64,000 bases of DNA from Helicobacter labetoulli (GCF_003670275.1 NZ_QXJF01000006.1:1-64000); one strand, 5' to 3'. Shown: positions 15,671-26,162, numbered from the stretch's first letter. A program made the numbers and translations. The notes: generated by a model not told the origin, from the sequence alone.

Positions 15671-17587
15671 TTACACAATATTTAAAGGATCAATCTCAAT
15701 TTCACAGAGATGTTCCGTTTGCAATCGCACATAGTGCAAAAGCCTCACAAGCTCACGCGTAGAAACACTTCGCAAAAGCAAAACAAAACGATATTTATCA
15801 TACAATCGCTCAAGCAACGCCTTGCAATCTCCCACTATCTCAACCTGCCCCAATGGATACTCCTGCAGCAATTGCCTTACCTTTGCAAGTTTGTTTAATG
15901 CTTTTTTTTCACTTTTATCTGCAAAGCTCAAAGTCGCAAGTCGCACAAATGGCGGATAAATATGAGGACGATGTTTAAGCTCAAAACACAAAAAATCCTC
16001 ATAATCCCCCAAAAATTGCTCCAAAAAAGCACCATTTACACTTTCAATCCACACTTCCCCATCATATTTGCGTCCGGCTCGTCCAGCGATTTGATGTAAT
16101 AAGCTCACTGCGCGCTCATTGCAACGATAATCGCTACTTTTTAATACATAATCAATGCCTAGCACCACGGCAAGATTCACATTATGATAATCGTGTCCTT
16201 TGCTTAGCATTTGTGTGCCAACAAGAATGTCAATCTCTCCGTCATTGAAAGCCTTGAGGGTATCTTTAAGCTTTTTATGCGTAGTAATATTATCTCTATC
16301 AAAAAGGGCGATTTTAGAATCTGCAAAAGTAGCTTGCAAGGATTGTGCCACTTGCGCTGTGCCTATGCGAAAAGAGCCAAGATTCTCACTCCCACATTGC
16401 GGACAAACTCTAGGGATAGCTTTGCTCCAATGGCAATAATGGCATATAAGGGCATTTTTATCAAGATGTAAAGACATATTAACCGAGCAAAAATCACATT
16501 CCACGCCATTACCACAAGTTTGACATATAAGCATTTTGTAATGTGCGCGAGTGGGCAAAAATACAATCACCTGCTCTTTTTTCTCAAGCTTTTGGCGGAT
16601 TTTTTCTATAATTGCTGTGGGCAAGGGGGTAGATTGTGTATCACAAGATTCAGCAATTTTATCACTTGCTAGAATCTTGATATATTTTTTTGAGGCAAAA
16701 TACTGCCCTTTCAAACGATAAAGACTTTGCTGCTCTCTTGCATAAAAATAGCTTGACACGCTTGGGGTTGCCGAGCCTAGAATGACTAAAATCTCACTTT
16801 TATTACCAAGATACAACGCCAAATCCCGTGCATTATAATGTGGTGTGCTTTGAGATTTATACGCATCATCGTGTTCCTCATCAACAACAATAAGTCCAAG
16901 ATTTTTCACAGGTAAAAAAAATGCACTCCTTGCTCCAGCAATCACGCGTATATCGCCACTATGCAATCTAGCTAAAAAATTTTTCTTTTGTGCCTTTGTA
17001 ATCTTACTATGCCAAATCCCCACCATATCGCCAAACACAGCTCTAAGGCGAGATTCTATTTGTGGTGTGAGTGCAATTTCAGGCATAAGAAAAAGTGCAT
17101 TTTGTCCTGCATTAAGAGTTTGTGCGATAAGGTGAATGTAAATCTCTGTTTTCCCACTACCCGTATCGCCAAAGAGCAAAGGATTTTTATGCTGCTTTAA
17201 AAAGCACAAGGCATCATTTTGCATTTGATTAAGCCTAGCGTGTGGAGAAATCTCTAGCATAGAATCTTTACAATCCTTATCTACCATACATAAAGTTTCA
17301 TCAAAAGGTGTAAAAAGCCCATAAGCCTCGCCTAGATTCACGCAATAATACTGCATAATAAAATCAGCTAACATTTTTTGATAAGGCAAGAATCTTAAAT
17401 GCGTTTTTTGTAGCTCCTTACATTCAAATGTGGGTTTTGGGGTAGATTCTAGCACGACGCCTAAATATTGCTTGTTTCGCACATTAATAGAGCATAGCTC
17501 ATCTTTATGACATTCTTCCAAACTGCAATAAGTTAAAGTTGGGGATTTTAAGCCAATAGGAGCGATGTGATAATAATGCACAATCAC
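15671..17587 (-). CDS. priA: Primosomal replication restart helicase PriA
   Basis: PriA recognises stalled forks and reloads the replisome. The 638-residue protein has a reduced N-terminal DNA-binding part, Walker A GDTGSGKTE at 140-148 and DEEH at 236-239. A zinc-binding block near 350-400 holds four CxxC pairs (CQTC, CDFC, CHYC, CPQC). Helicase motifs LVGTQMLSKGHDY and QIAGRAGRK follow. It is shorter than E. coli PriA, as usual in Campylobacterota. Confidence 0.93.
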   Translation of the reverse strand: MIVHYYHIAPIGLKSPTLTYCSLEECHKDELCSINVRNKQYLGVVLESTPKPTFECKELQKTHLRFLPYQKMLADFIMQYYCVNLGEAYGLFTPFDETLCMVDKDCKDSMLEISPHARLNQMQNDALCFLKQHKNPLLFGDTGSGKTEIYIHLIAQTLNAGQNALFLMPEIALTPQIESRLRAVFGDMVGIWHSKITKAQKKNFLARLHSGDIRVIAGARSAFFLPVKNLGLIVVDEEHDDAYKSQSTPHYNARDLALYLGNKSEILVILGSATPSVSSYFYAREQQSLYRLKGQYFASKKYIKILASDKIAESCDTQSTPLPTAIIEKIRQKLEKKEQVIVFLPTRAHYKMLICQTCGNGVECDFCSVNMSLHLDKNALICHYCHWSKAIPRVCPQCGSENLGSFRIGTAQVAQSLQATFADSKIALFDRDNITTHKKLKDTLKAFNDGEIDILVGTQMLSKGHDYHNVNLAVVLGIDYVLKSSDYRCNERAVSLLHQIAGRAGRKYDGEVWIESVNGAFLEQFLGDYEDFLCFELKHRPHIYPPFVRLATLSFADKSEKKALNKLAKVRQLLQEYPLGQVEIVGDCKALLERLYDKYRFVLLLRSVSTRELVRLLHYVRLQTEHLCEIEIDPLNIV

Positions 17588-17616
17588 ACCTTAATGAAAA
17601 ATAATATCACAAACAT

Positions 17617-17883
17617 CTATGTCGTATGTTGCAAAGCCTCAATCTGCACACTATGCTGCGGAATACTATCCATAGATTCAAGACTTTTATATAAGCCCTC
17701 AAGGGATTTGCAAATGAGAGAATACTCTTGGGCTTTTGTAATATAGAGCTTTAAAAGGGTGAGTGGCTCAACCTCCTGCATAAAAAGCGTTTTGAGTTCA
17801 GCCCTCACCTCATCGCACAATTGGTCAAGTGAAATGGTATATCGTTTGCCGCTTAGAGCAATCTCTAGGCTTTCTTGTGCCAT
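17617..17883 (-). CDS. Conserved-looking 88-residue protein
   Basis: A small cytosolic protein of unknown family between a coiled-coil gene and priA. Its N-terminus (LEIALSGKRYTISLDQLCDE) looks like a beta hairpin followed by helices to the end. A small beta-hairpin/helix protein encoded with a coiled-coil partner recalls the ZapA/ZapB division-protein arrangement, but I see no diagnostic residues. Its start shares one base with the upstream stop, so the pair is coupled. Confidence 0.6.
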   Translation of the reverse strand: MAQESLEIALSGKRYTISLDQLCDEVRAELKTLFMQEVEPLTLLKLYITKAQEYSLICKSLEGLYKSLESMDSIPQHSVQIEALQHTT

Positions 17884-18173
17884 TATAGCCCTTGCTCTTT
17901 AGAATCTAAAAGGCTATCATTAAAAAAGCTTGTATTTTCGCTATCACCACTATCGTGTAGTCCTTTATCAATCTTAGCAAACAAGTCTTCAAAACCACGA
18001 TCTTTTGAGGCAATCTCTTCATAAAGGCTTGAAATTTGAGTGTCTTTTGCCTCATTTTGTGCCTTGAGTGAAGAAACCTCAAGCTGCAAAGATTCTATTT
18101 CTTGTCGCTGCGATGCAATCTTAGCAAGCATTTCTTCTATTTTTTGGGAGAGTTTTTCCATAACACTGCTCAT
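17883..18173 (-). CDS. Small coiled-coil protein
   Basis: This 96-residue protein is mostly a predicted coiled coil: heptad-like Leu/Ile spacing runs through KIEEMLAKIASQRQEIESLQ and the following 35 residues. A Ser/Asp-rich disordered tail ends LLDSKEQGL. There is no signal peptide or membrane span. It is first in an operon with the 88-residue protein and priA, divergent from uvrB. It could be a ZapB-like or septum-associated factor, but this rests on shape only. Confidence 0.6.
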   Translation of the reverse strand: MSSVMEKLSQKIEEMLAKIASQRQEIESLQLEVSSLKAQNEAKDTQISSLYEEIASKDRGFEDLFAKIDKGLHDSGDSENTSFFNDSLLDSKEQGL

Positions 18174-18202
18174 TTGACAATCCTTTAATTATGAAAATGA
18201 AG

Positions 18203-18208
18203 TATAAT
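18203..18208 (+). promoter_or_regulatory. -10 element of uvrB
   Basis: TATAAT lies 33 bases before the uvrB ATG, within the short divergent region. AAGGAG at 18226-18231 is a strong binding site with nine-base spacing. Confidence 0.55.
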
Positions 18209-18240
18209 TCTAACACAAAAATTTCAAGGAGTGCGGAAAA

Positions 18241-20220
18241 ATGGCAAAATTTATCCTAGAATCCCAATATACTCCAGCAGGAGACCAGCCACAAGCCATT
18301 GCAAAAATCACAGATTCTATCACAAATGGGGCAAAATATGCCACGCTTGTAGGCGTTACAGGCAGTGGAAAAACTTACACAATGGCAAATATTATCGCAA
18401 AGCTCAATCTCCCCACGCTCATTATGACACACAATAAAACCCTAGCTGCCCAGCTTTATAGCGAGTTTAAGGGCTTTTTTCCTAAAAATAAAGTGGAGTA
18501 TTTTATCAGCCACTTTGATTATTATCAGCCAGAAGCCTATATCCCACGCCGAGATTTGTTTATAGAAAAAGATTCTAGTATTAATGAAGACTTGGAGCGT
18601 TTGAGACTTTCAGCCACGACCTCACTTCTAGCCTATGATGATGTTATTGTAGTAGCTTCAGTGTCGGCAAACTATGGACTAGGCAATCCGCAAGAATATC
18701 TCACAATGATAGAAAAGCTAGAAGTTGGACAAAGCTATACGCAAAAAGCCTTGCTCTTAAAGCTTGTCAATATGGGCTACACACGCAATGATAGTATTTT
18801 TGAGCGAGGCAATTTCCGTGTAAATGGCGAAGTGGTGGATATATTCCCTGCGTATAATGAGAATGAATTTATCCGTATTGAGTTTTTTGGTGATGAGATT
18901 GAACGCATTGGGGCATTTGATGCACTAGAGAGACAGAATCTAGCGTGGCTAGAGAGCTTTGTGCTATATGCGGCAAATCAATTTATCGTAAGTGAAAAAC
19001 GATTGCAACTTGCCCTGCAAAATATAGAATCTGAACTTGAAATGCGACTACAAGAATTTGAAGCAGAAGATAAACAAATAGAATATCAACGACTCAAAGG
19101 ACGCACGGAGTTTGATTTGGAGATGATTAGAGAATCGGGCATTTGCAAGGGCATTGAAAACTACGCAAGACATCTTACAGGCAAGGCTCCGGGGGAGACA
19201 CCCTACTCCTTGCTAGATTATTTTGAGCAAAAAGGCAAGCCCTATCTCATCATCGTTGATGAATCTCATGTGAGTTTGCCACAATTTGGCGGAATGTATG
19301 CCGGAGATAGAAGCCGCAAAGAAGTGCTTGTGGAATATGGCTTTAGGCTACCTAGTGCGCTAGATAACCGCCCCTTGCGTTTTGATGAGTTTATTAATAA
19401 AGCACCGCATTTTCTCTTTGTCTCCGCTACCCCTGCACAATTAGAGCTAAAGCTTAGTCAAAATCATATTGCCGAGCAGATTATCCGCCCAACAGGGCTT
19501 TTAGATCCGCTCTATGAAGTGCGAGATAGTGATAATCAAGTGCTTGATTTATATGATGAGATACGCTTACGAGTAGCGAGTAATCAACGCGTGCTTATCA
19601 CCACACTGACAAAAAAAATGGCAGAAGAGCTAAGTAAATATTATGCCGAGCTAGGCATTAAGGTGCGGTATATGCATAGCGATATTGACGCTATTGAACG
19701 AAATCATCTTATCCGCTCACTGCGATTAGGGGAATTTGATGTGCTTATTGGGATAAATCTCTTGCGTGAAGGGCTGGATCTGCCGGAAGTGAGTCTTATA
19801 GCGATAATGGACGCGGATAAGGAGGGATTTTTACGCAGTGAGACAAGTCTTATACAAACAATGGGGAGAGCAGCAAGAAATGTCAATGGCAAGGTGATTT
19901 TATATGCTAAAAAAATTACAGGCTCTATGCAAAGAGCATTTGACATCACAGACTATCGCCGTGCTAAACAAGAAGCATTCAACAAAACACATAATATCAC
20001 GCCAAAGTCCGTGCAAAGAGGGCTTGAAAGTGAGCTAAAAATAGAATCTAGTGGCTTATCGCGACTTTATGAAAAAGGAAGTAATAAGATTCCAAAGACA
20101 GAACGCGATTCAATCATTAAAGATCTAACGCTTAAAATGCAACAAGCCGCTAAGGCATTAGAATTTGAAGAAGCCGCTAGAATCCGCGATGAAATTGCTA
20201 GAATCCGCAAGATGAAATAA
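18241..20220 (+). CDS. uvrB: Excinuclease ABC subunit UvrB
   Basis: UvrB verifies DNA damage after loading by UvrA and recruits UvrC in nucleotide excision repair. The 659-residue protein has Walker A GVTGSGKT at 38-45, the damage-probing beta hairpin with [18 protein letters not shown] near 92, helicase motifs including DESH and TMGRAARN, and a C-terminal UVR coiled coil ([15 protein letters not shown]). The length is normal. It is transcribed divergently from the priA operon. Confidence 0.96.
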   Translation: MAKFILESQYTPAGDQPQAIAKITDSITNGAKYATLVGVTGSGKTYTMANIIAKLNLPTLIMTHNKTLAAQLYSEFKGFFPKNKVEYFISHFDYYQPEAYIPRRDLFIEKDSSINEDLERLRLSATTSLLAYDDVIVVASVSANYGLGNPQEYLTMIEKLEVGQSYTQKALLLKLVNMGYTRNDSIFERGNFRVNGEVVDIFPAYNENEFIRIEFFGDEIERIGAFDALERQNLAWLESFVLYAANQFIVSEKRLQLALQNIESELEMRLQEFEAEDKQIEYQRLKGRTEFDLEMIRESGICKGIENYARHLTGKAPGETPYSLLDYFEQKGKPYLIIVDESHVSLPQFGGMYAGDRSRKEVLVEYGFRLPSALDNRPLRFDEFINKAPHFLFVSATPAQLELKLSQNHIAEQIIRPTGLLDPLYEVRDSDNQVLDLYDEIRLRVASNQRVLITTLTKKMAEELSKYYAELGIKVRYMHSDIDAIERNHLIRSLRLGEFDVLIGINLLREGLDLPEVSLIAIMDADKEGFLRSETSLIQTMGRAARNVNGKVILYAKKITGSMQRAFDITDYRRAKQEAFNKTHNITPKSVQRGLESELKIESSGLSRLYEKGSNKIPKTERDSIIKDLTLKMQQAAKALEFEEAARIRDEIARIRKMK

Positions 20221-20346
20221 AAGCAAGATTCAAAAAAAGAGTTTTGCTCTTCATTCCCCACAAAACAACATATTTTGTAGCAAAATCACACAAATCAAAA
20301 AAGAAAAAACGCTTAGTGATTTTATGTGTGTATGTCTGTGTTTTTC

Positions 20347-20352
20347 TATAAT
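20347..20352 (+). promoter_or_regulatory. -10 element of small membrane protein gene
   Basis: TATAAT lies 44 bases upstream of ATG 20397. The interval from uvrB to here (20221-20340) shows no gene. Confidence 0.45.
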
Positions 20353-20396
20353 GCAATGTCTTGCATCACAAGAATAAATCACTTCAAGGAGAAACA

Positions 20397-20651
20397 ATGT
20401 GTCAATTTACCATATCCGTGGGCAATTTTATCGTTAAGCTATGTTATGTGCTAAGTCTTATTGCCATCATCATTTATGGTATAGGTTTAATGTCTATCGG
20501 TGATATTCTAGTAGGCTTGATAGGTATTGTCGCCGGAATACTGCTTGTCATCTTGAGCTTTTACCTACTTTTTATTATTATTGATATTCGCCAACAGCTT
20601 GTCAATCTTAATGCAAAGCTTGATAAAAAAGAAAATAAAGAGAATCTATAA
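20397..20651 (+). CDS. Small two-span membrane protein
   Basis: An 84-residue protein with two long hydrophobic segments (about residues 10-30 and 35-65) and a charged C-terminal tail (NAKLDKKENKENL) probably facing the cytosol. AAGGAG lies six bases before ATG 20397, which is better than any upstream start. No family recognised. It stands alone between its own promoter and a strong hairpin. Confidence 0.65.
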   Translation: MCQFTISVGNFIVKLCYVLSLIAIIIYGIGLMSIGDILVGLIGIVAGILLVILSFYLLFIIIDIRQQLVNLNAKLDKKENKENL

Positions 20652-20679
20652 ACCCCATTTGAGAGTTTATAGAGAGTTT

Positions 20680-20707
20680 ATACAATCCACTTTTTTGTGG
20701 ATTGTAT
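20680..20707. terminator. Bidirectional hairpin terminator
   Basis: ATACAATCCAC (20680-20690) and GTGGATTGTAT (20697-20707) form a perfect 11-base-pair stem with a T6 loop. It separates the plus-strand small membrane gene from the minus-strand symporter gene that ends six bases further on. Confidence 0.7.
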
Positions 20708-20713
20708 GTAAGA

Positions 20714-22372
20714 TTAGTGAGCCACTGCTTCACTTGCTCCAACACCACTTTGAGCGCGGAAATCTTGTGCTTCAAAGCCACTTCTATCGATTTGTGCGCG
20801 TTTAGAGCTATCTAGCTTAGAGATGATAAAAATTGCTATAAAGGTCAAAGGCATTGTAAAAATCGCCGGATGATCATAAGGGAAAATCGCAGATTCAAAG
20901 CCAAAGCTTTTTACCCAAATACTAGGACTTAACACCACAAGTGTCAGCACCACGACAAGCCCTATCAATCCTCCCCAAAACGCACCTTTTGTCGTGAGAT
21001 TCTTCCAATAAATTGAAAGGAGCAAAATGGGGAAATTCACACTTGCTGCAATAGCAAAAGCAAGTCCCACCATAAAGGCAATATTTTGTTTCTCAAACAA
21101 GAATCCTAACGCGATAGCCAAAACCCCTAAAAATATAGTCGCACCCTTAGTTACTCTCATCTCAAGCTTAGGATCACATTTGCCATCTTTGCAGACATTG
21201 ACAAACAAATCGTGGCTAATAGCCCCTGCCCCAGAAATGGCAAGCCCAGATACAACAGCCAAAATCGTAGCAAATGCCACAGCTGAAATAAAGCCTAAAA
21301 AGACATTGCCACCAAGCACTTCAGCTAGGCTAATTGCGACCATATTTGCCACACCGCTATAAGAACCATCGGGATTTGTAAATTCAGGATTCCCATAAAG
21401 CAAAGCAATCGCACCAAAGCCTATAATAAAGGTAAGGATATAAAAATACCCAATAAGCCCTGTGGCATAAAAGACTGATTTTCTCGCTTCTTTAGCGTCT
21501 TTAACCGTGAAAAAACGCATCAAAATATGTGGCAAACCTGCTGTCCCAAACATTAACGCAAGTCCAAGTGAAACAGCAGAAATAGTATTAGGCAAGAAAC
21601 TTCCGGGCGACATTATCGCTTCACCTTTTGGGTGATGAGAAATAGCTTGAGAAAAATAATAGGAAAGATCAAATTTTGTCAAATACAAAATCATAACTGC
21701 CATAAAACTTGCCCCTGCTAAAAGCAAAATCGCTTTAATGATTTGCACCCAAGTTGTCGCGTGCATTCCACCAAAGACAACATAACAAATCATCAAGATT
21801 CCAACAAGAATCACCGCGATACCATAAGGAAGTCCAAAAAGCACTTGTATAAGCTGCCCTGCTCCAACCATTTGTGCGATGAGATAAAACACAATTACAC
21901 TAAGGGCTGAAACTGCTGAAATAACGCGTATGGGCTTTGCATCAAGGCGATATGCCGTAATATCTGCAAAGGTAAATTTTCCAAGATTGCGGAATTTTTC
22001 AGCAATGAGAAACAATATGATAGGCCAACCCACCAAAAAACCAATAGAGTAAATCAATCCATCAAAACCATTTGTAAAAACTAGTGCTGTAATACCTAAA
22101 AAGCTTGCTGCACTCATATAATCTCCGGCAATAGCAATACCATTTTGCATACCTGTAATGTTACCACCAGCGGTATAGAATCCACTCGCAGACTGACTTT
22201 TCTTATTTGAGAGATAAGTAATAAATAATGTCGCCAACACAAAAGCTAGAAACATACCAATGGCGACAGGATTTACATCTGCTTTTGCACCACCAGCATC
22301 AAAAGCTGCACCAAAAACAGAGTTGCCTACAAACAGGCTCAAGCCTATGGCTAGAAGTCTTATGCTTTTCAT
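20714..22372 (-). CDS. actP: Cation/acetate symporter ActP
   Basis: A sodium:solute symporter (SSS family) of 552 residues with about 13 hydrophobic spans. It starts with a cleavable-looking signal, then a [21 protein letters not shown] block and [12 protein letters not shown] typical of ActP-type acetate/glycolate carriers. [16 protein letters not shown] and the [17 protein letters not shown] region also match. Its start overlaps the yjcH stop as ATGA, the usual yjcH-actP arrangement. Other short carboxylates are possible substrates. Confidence 0.88.
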   Translation of the reverse strand: MKSIRLLAIGLSLFVGNSVFGAAFDAGGAKADVNPVAIGMFLAFVLATLFITYLSNKKSQSASGFYTAGGNITGMQNGIAIAGDYMSAASFLGITALVFTNGFDGLIYSIGFLVGWPIILFLIAEKFRNLGKFTFADITAYRLDAKPIRVISAVSALSVIVFYLIAQMVGAGQLIQVLFGLPYGIAVILVGILMICYVVFGGMHATTWVQIIKAILLLAGASFMAVMILYLTKFDLSYYFSQAISHHPKGEAIMSPGSFLPNTISAVSLGLALMFGTAGLPHILMRFFTVKDAKEARKSVFYATGLIGYFYILTFIIGFGAIALLYGNPEFTNPDGSYSGVANMVAISLAEVLGGNVFLGFISAVAFATILAVVSGLAISGAGAISHDLFVNVCKDGKCDPKLEMRVTKGATIFLGVLAIALGFLFEKQNIAFMVGLAFAIAASVNFPILLLSIYWKNLTTKGAFWGGLIGLVVVLTLVVLSPSIWVKSFGFESAIFPYDHPAIFTMPLTFIAIFIISKLDSSKRAQIDRSGFEAQDFRAQSGVGASEAVAH

Positions 22373-22758
22373 TTTACACCTCCTTTTACCACGCTAGATT
22401 CTGCAAAATTTTTGTAATCAATCTCACCATTTTGCAAAGACTCTATCACATTGCTTTCTTCCAGCTCACGCAAAATCTCATCTTGGTCTTTATCAAAATA
22501 TGAATTTGCTAAAAATGTATAAAGTCCCGTAGCCACGATAGACAACACAATCAAAAAAATTCCTATGATAATCCCAAGCGTAATAGAGCTAGGTCCCAAA
22601 CGATAGCCCAGAATCTCAGGGGCAAGCCCCACACCTAGAATAAAAATATAATAACAAACGAGTATCACCAACGAAAGCACTAAAGAAATTTTGTTCCGTT
22701 TAGAAACAAATTTTTTAAAGCTAACAATGGCTTTTTCCTGTCTTTCAGGTAGTTTCAT
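22369..22758 (-). CDS. yjcH: DUF485 membrane protein YjcH
   Basis: A 129-residue DUF485 protein with two membrane helices, found with ActP symporters. [19 protein letters not shown] is the first helix and a Gly/Ile-rich segment the second; an acidic soluble tail follows and is longer than in E. coli. ATG 22758 has a near-perfect AAGGAGG and is preferred to 22779. The function is unknown but it probably assists the symporter. Confidence 0.82.
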   Translation of the reverse strand: MKLPERQEKAIVSFKKFVSKRNKISLVLSLVILVCYYIFILGVGLAPEILGYRLGPSSITLGIIIGIFLIVLSIVATGLYTFLANSYFDKDQDEILRELEESNVIESLQNGEIDYKNFAESSVVKGGVK

Positions 22759-22815
22759 AACTATCCTCCTTATTTGCATTTTAGTGTATTTATGCCACCT
22801 CTATAAGATACTAAA

Positions 22816-22940
22816 AGTAACATACTCCTATGCTACAACATAAAGATATGCAACTAAAAGTAATTTTTATAAACTCATTTTAAAATGGTAAAAAAGTAAC
22901 ACTACGATATAATTTAATATATTTTTAAGCTAAAATTATA
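22816..22940 (-). promoter_or_regulatory. yjcH-actP promoter region with HP1021-like boxes
   Basis: On the minus strand, TATAAT (22940-22935) is a likely -10 for yjcH-actP. Between it and the gene, AGTAACA occurs at 22895-22901 and 22816-22822. Both are reverse complements of TGTTACT, which fits the HP1021 consensus TGTTWCW. A third, diverged copy (AAAAGTAATTT) lies between. Direct repeats downstream of a promoter suggest repression. Confidence 0.35.
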
Positions 22941-23021
22941 AAAATAAATTGAAATAATGGGTCATTGTAAATGCAGAATCTTTCAAAAATAACAAGAAAA
23001 ATAAAAAATAAATAGAAGTCT

Positions 23022-23045
23022 CCAAGCCCGTAGAAAAGGGCTTGG
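23022..23045 (-). terminator. Hairpin after ahpC
   Basis: CCAAGCCC (23022-23029) and GGGCTTGG (23038-23045) make a perfect eight-base-pair stem 12 bases beyond the ahpC stop. The sequence further on in the minus direction is T-rich. Confidence 0.6.
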
Positions 23046-23056
23046 TAAGAAGAAAA

Positions 23057-23653
23057 TTAAAGTTTATCAGCGTGTTTGCTTAGGTAGTCAGCTACACCTT
23101 TTGCATCAGCTTTCATACCCACATCACCTTTATTCCAGCCTGCTGGACACACTTCTCCGTGTTCCTCAACAAACAACATTGCATCTACCATACGAATCAT
23201 CTCATCAACATTGCGTCCAAGTGGAAGATCATTAATCACAGCGTGGCGAACAACTTTATTCTTATCAATCAAAAAGCTTCCACGAAGTGCAACTGCACCA
23301 TTAAACAACACATCATAATCGCGTGAGATTTGCTTATTCAAATCTGATACCATAGGGAAGCTTACCGCACCAATGCCACCTTCATTCACAGACACATTCC
23401 TCCACGCAAAATGCACTTCTTTTGAATCAATAGAAACGCCAATCACGCTTACACCACGCTCTGCAAAGTCTTTCACGCGTTTATCAAATGCAATAACCTC
23501 GCTTGGGCACACAAATGTAAAATCCTTTGGCCAAAAAAACACTACTGCACCATTTTTGCCAATATTGCTATACAAGTTGAAGTTGTCTTCAAATGTCCCA
23601 TCCGCCTTAATTGCTTCAGCCGTAAAATCCGGTGCCGCTTTTGTTACTAACAT
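23057..23653 (-). CDS. ahpC: Alkyl hydroperoxide reductase AhpC/TsaA (2-Cys peroxiredoxin)
   Basis: A typical 2-Cys peroxiredoxin that reduces hydrogen peroxide and organic peroxides, in Helicobacter with thioredoxin as donor. The peroxidatic Cys49 lies in FTFVCPSE and the resolving Cys169 in HGEVCPAGW. The length of 198 residues matches the H. pylori enzyme. AAGGAG precedes the ATG. It is monocistronic, with a palindrome in the leader and a hairpin behind. Confidence 0.95.
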   Translation of the reverse strand: MLVTKAAPDFTAEAIKADGTFEDNFNLYSNIGKNGAVVFFWPKDFTFVCPSEVIAFDKRVKDFAERGVSVIGVSIDSKEVHFAWRNVSVNEGGIGAVSFPMVSDLNKQISRDYDVLFNGAVALRGSFLIDKNKVVRHAVINDLPLGRNVDEMIRMVDAMLFVEEHGEVCPAGWNKGDVGMKADAKGVADYLSKHADKL

Positions 23654-23676
23654 ATCAAACTCCTTAAAAAAAATAT

Positions 23677-23696
23677 TGATAATAAATCTATTATCA
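23677..23696. promoter_or_regulatory. Palindromic operator candidate upstream of ahpC
   Basis: TGATAATA (23677-23684), spacer AATC, then TATTATCA (23689-23696) is a perfect eight-base inverted repeat 24 bases before the ahpC ATG. Its AT-rich GATAAT...ATTATC form resembles Fur/PerR-family operators, which control peroxide genes in related bacteria. Confidence 0.35.
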
Positions 23697-23837
23697 TAGA
23701 TAGAATTGTATTTTATACAAGTAACTCAATCCTAAATGATAATTTATTTCTTTTAGATATTTGTTTGCAACCCCACAAAAAAAAGCTACTTGATTGTTTA
23801 TTATGAGCTAGAAGCCCCAAACTCAAGTTTGTTTATC

Positions 23838-25901
23838 TTAAAAATAAATCCTAACCTTCGCCCAATAACTCCTGCCCAGCTCGTAGATTCTAGTTGTTGG
23901 GGCTATGTCGCCTATGCCTACGCCATTTTTGGATAGATGATAGGCATAAAGCGTATTTGTGAGATTATCTACACCAGCAAGAAGCATAAAATATTTGCGT
24001 TTGTAGCCACCATAGAGATTAAGCGTTGTGAATCCTTGCGTCTTGCCCAAATCCTTACCAATCACATTACCATAATCAAGCATATAACGATGCTGTGCCG
24101 CGTGAGCTATCATATCCAAACGCAAAAGCCACCCACCATTATCATAAAAAGCCGAAAGCTGCCCTTGCAATGGTGCTACTTGCGGCAATGGCGAGTTTGC
24201 TTTGAATCCTGCTACACTCTTTAGATTCTCCGCATAGGTGTAAGCCAAAGAACCATAAAAATGCAAACTCTTCCACACAATATATTCCGCCTCAAGCTCC
24301 CCACCGCCCAAAAACGCATTTGTATTAAACGCACTAGGCTTATCTTTTCCATAATATAACATAATATAATCTGCAATATGGGACACATACGCAGATGCCT
24401 TGGCATTAAAATTATCCACCTTATACACAAGCCCCATATCAAACTGCGTATTTGTCTCTGGCTTTAGTGCCATACCTCCATTCTTGTTTCTCTCTCAAAA
24501 GTCCGCACCCCTTTGTGCCACACCCATACCACTATAAAATGTCAATATATCAAAATACTTCTCATACCGCAAAAAGCCACTGCCAAGGTGATTAAGCAGC
24601 TCTTTATTTGTGCTGTGCTGCAAGGTAGAAAGGGTATCATATCTCGCTCCAAAAGCTATGCTATAGCTAGATTCAGGCATATACTGCCCTTGTGCAAAAA
24701 TACCCAGCGTTTGAAAAGTAAAATTTGGCTTGTAAGCTTGATTTAAGATAGTATTTGCCTCTTCTTTGCTTAAGCTGCCACTTAGCATACGCGAGGCGTG
24801 AAAGTCGTGGTTATAGTTCCCACCCATATAGAGTTCCCACGCATTGCCAAAATAAAATGTTCCTTCCACTCGTCCGCCGGTATTTATGCGTTTTGGATTA
24901 TTTACATTATATTTGTTATCCATAACTTGACGATGTGAAAAATTATCCATGATATGATCAATCTCATTCCGCCATACTCGCACCTCAAGGCTATCAAAAG
25001 TATCGCTAATGTGCTGCTTATAGGCAAGATTGTATGAGATTCTATCAAATGTCCTAGCGTCCATTGCCCTATCGGCGTATGAAGCATTCCCACGCCCTAT
25101 GTCAATATCTAGCTCCAAAGCTATATTTTGCGTAGGCGTGAGTGTGCCTATAAGGCTTACAGATTCTCTATTATAGGCAGAATGCACCATCTTATTATCC
25201 CCGGAGCGATAGTCCCTAGATTCATAATGTGAATAAATTGCCTGAATCGAGCCATATTTGCCACCAGCCAACACATTTGCATTTGCATCAAATCTCCCAA
25301 AGCTCCCATACAACGCACTGCCATCAAAAGCAAATTGCGATTTACTAAGCCGCAAAATATCACGATCAAATAGCACTCCACCACCAATTAATGCCCCATA
25401 CCGCACATCTTGAGGACCTTTTAGAATCGTAATGCGATTATAATTTTCAGGAAAAACATAAGTGATAATCGTGTCCATTCTCCCACCACACGCACCATTG
25501 AGATTCCCACCATTAAGAAAAATGGGCAGTCTTGAAGCACTTTGAGCACGAAAGGCAATCTCACTTCCGCCACCACCCTTACGCGTCATAGAAAAAGCTG
25601 GAATCTGCAGCATAGACTTTGCCACATCGCCACTATGCAAAGGCGTATCTTTGCCCTGCCACGAGAGATTTATAGGGTTTTGCAATATATCTCTTTGGAG
25701 TGCTACAGCAATAGAGGCGGGCAGTTTTCTAGCTTGAGAAGTTGTGGGAAAATGTAAATCTTGTCTGCCCTCACTCAAAGCAGAATGTGGCACAGCAGAA
25801 GAGGAGCTCTCATTTTCTAGTTCTAGGGTATCAGCATACCCCACAACCGCAAGATTCAAACAAACAAAAACCCACAAAAACCGCTTACTATTCCTCTTCA
25901 T
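23838..25901 (-). pseudogene. TonB-dependent copper-receptor-like protein, interrupted by TGA
   Basis: An outer-membrane receptor of the OprC/NosA type. It has a signal peptide (MKRNSKRFLWVFVCLNLAVV), a plug with LNGACGGRMDTIITYVFPE and ITILKGPQDVRYG, then a beta barrel ending in KVRIYF. The frame is open from 25901 to 23838 except for one TGA at 24495-24497 (codon 469). Related receptors as I recall them have Trp there, in a context like ADFWER, so TGG to TGA is the simplest explanation. AAGGAG supports ATG 25901. The two halves do not differ in frame. It may be a recent nonsense mutant, low-level readthrough, or an assembly error. Confidence 0.8.
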
Positions 25902-26131
25902 AAGCCTAGCTCCTTCTAGTTTTGCATAGCCCTGTATTCTCAATAAGAGTTAGATTCTAATAAAATAAGATAAACCGGAAAAATACTCGTTAAGAATCAA
26001 AGTAGCAAGTATGTATGCTTAACCCACATTGTCTGCTGAAAAAAACCCTGTTAAAGAGAATAATGCGGTATATGGTCAAATATGTTGCTAAAATCCTGTG
26101 AGAAGAGATAGAATCTAAACCCGTCTTATCA

Positions 26132-26156
26132 CCCTTGCCAAGATTTTTGGCAAGGG
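26132..26156 (-). terminator. Hairpin after Cache-domain gene
   Basis: CCCTTGCCAA (26132-26141) and TTGGCAAGGG (26147-26156) form a perfect ten-base-pair stem with loop GATTT, seven bases after the stop of the gene ending at 26163. Between here and the receptor start at 25901 I see no gene. Confidence 0.6.
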
Positions 26157-26162
26157 ATAATC

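Noticed and set aside
21027-21362. 111-codon frame opposite actP
   Set aside because: It is antisense within a highly conserved symporter and has no independent signals.
24495-24497. TGA as selenocysteine in the TonB-dependent receptor
   Set aside because: No SECIS-like hairpin was noticed right after it, the family does not use selenocysteine, and Trp is the expected residue.
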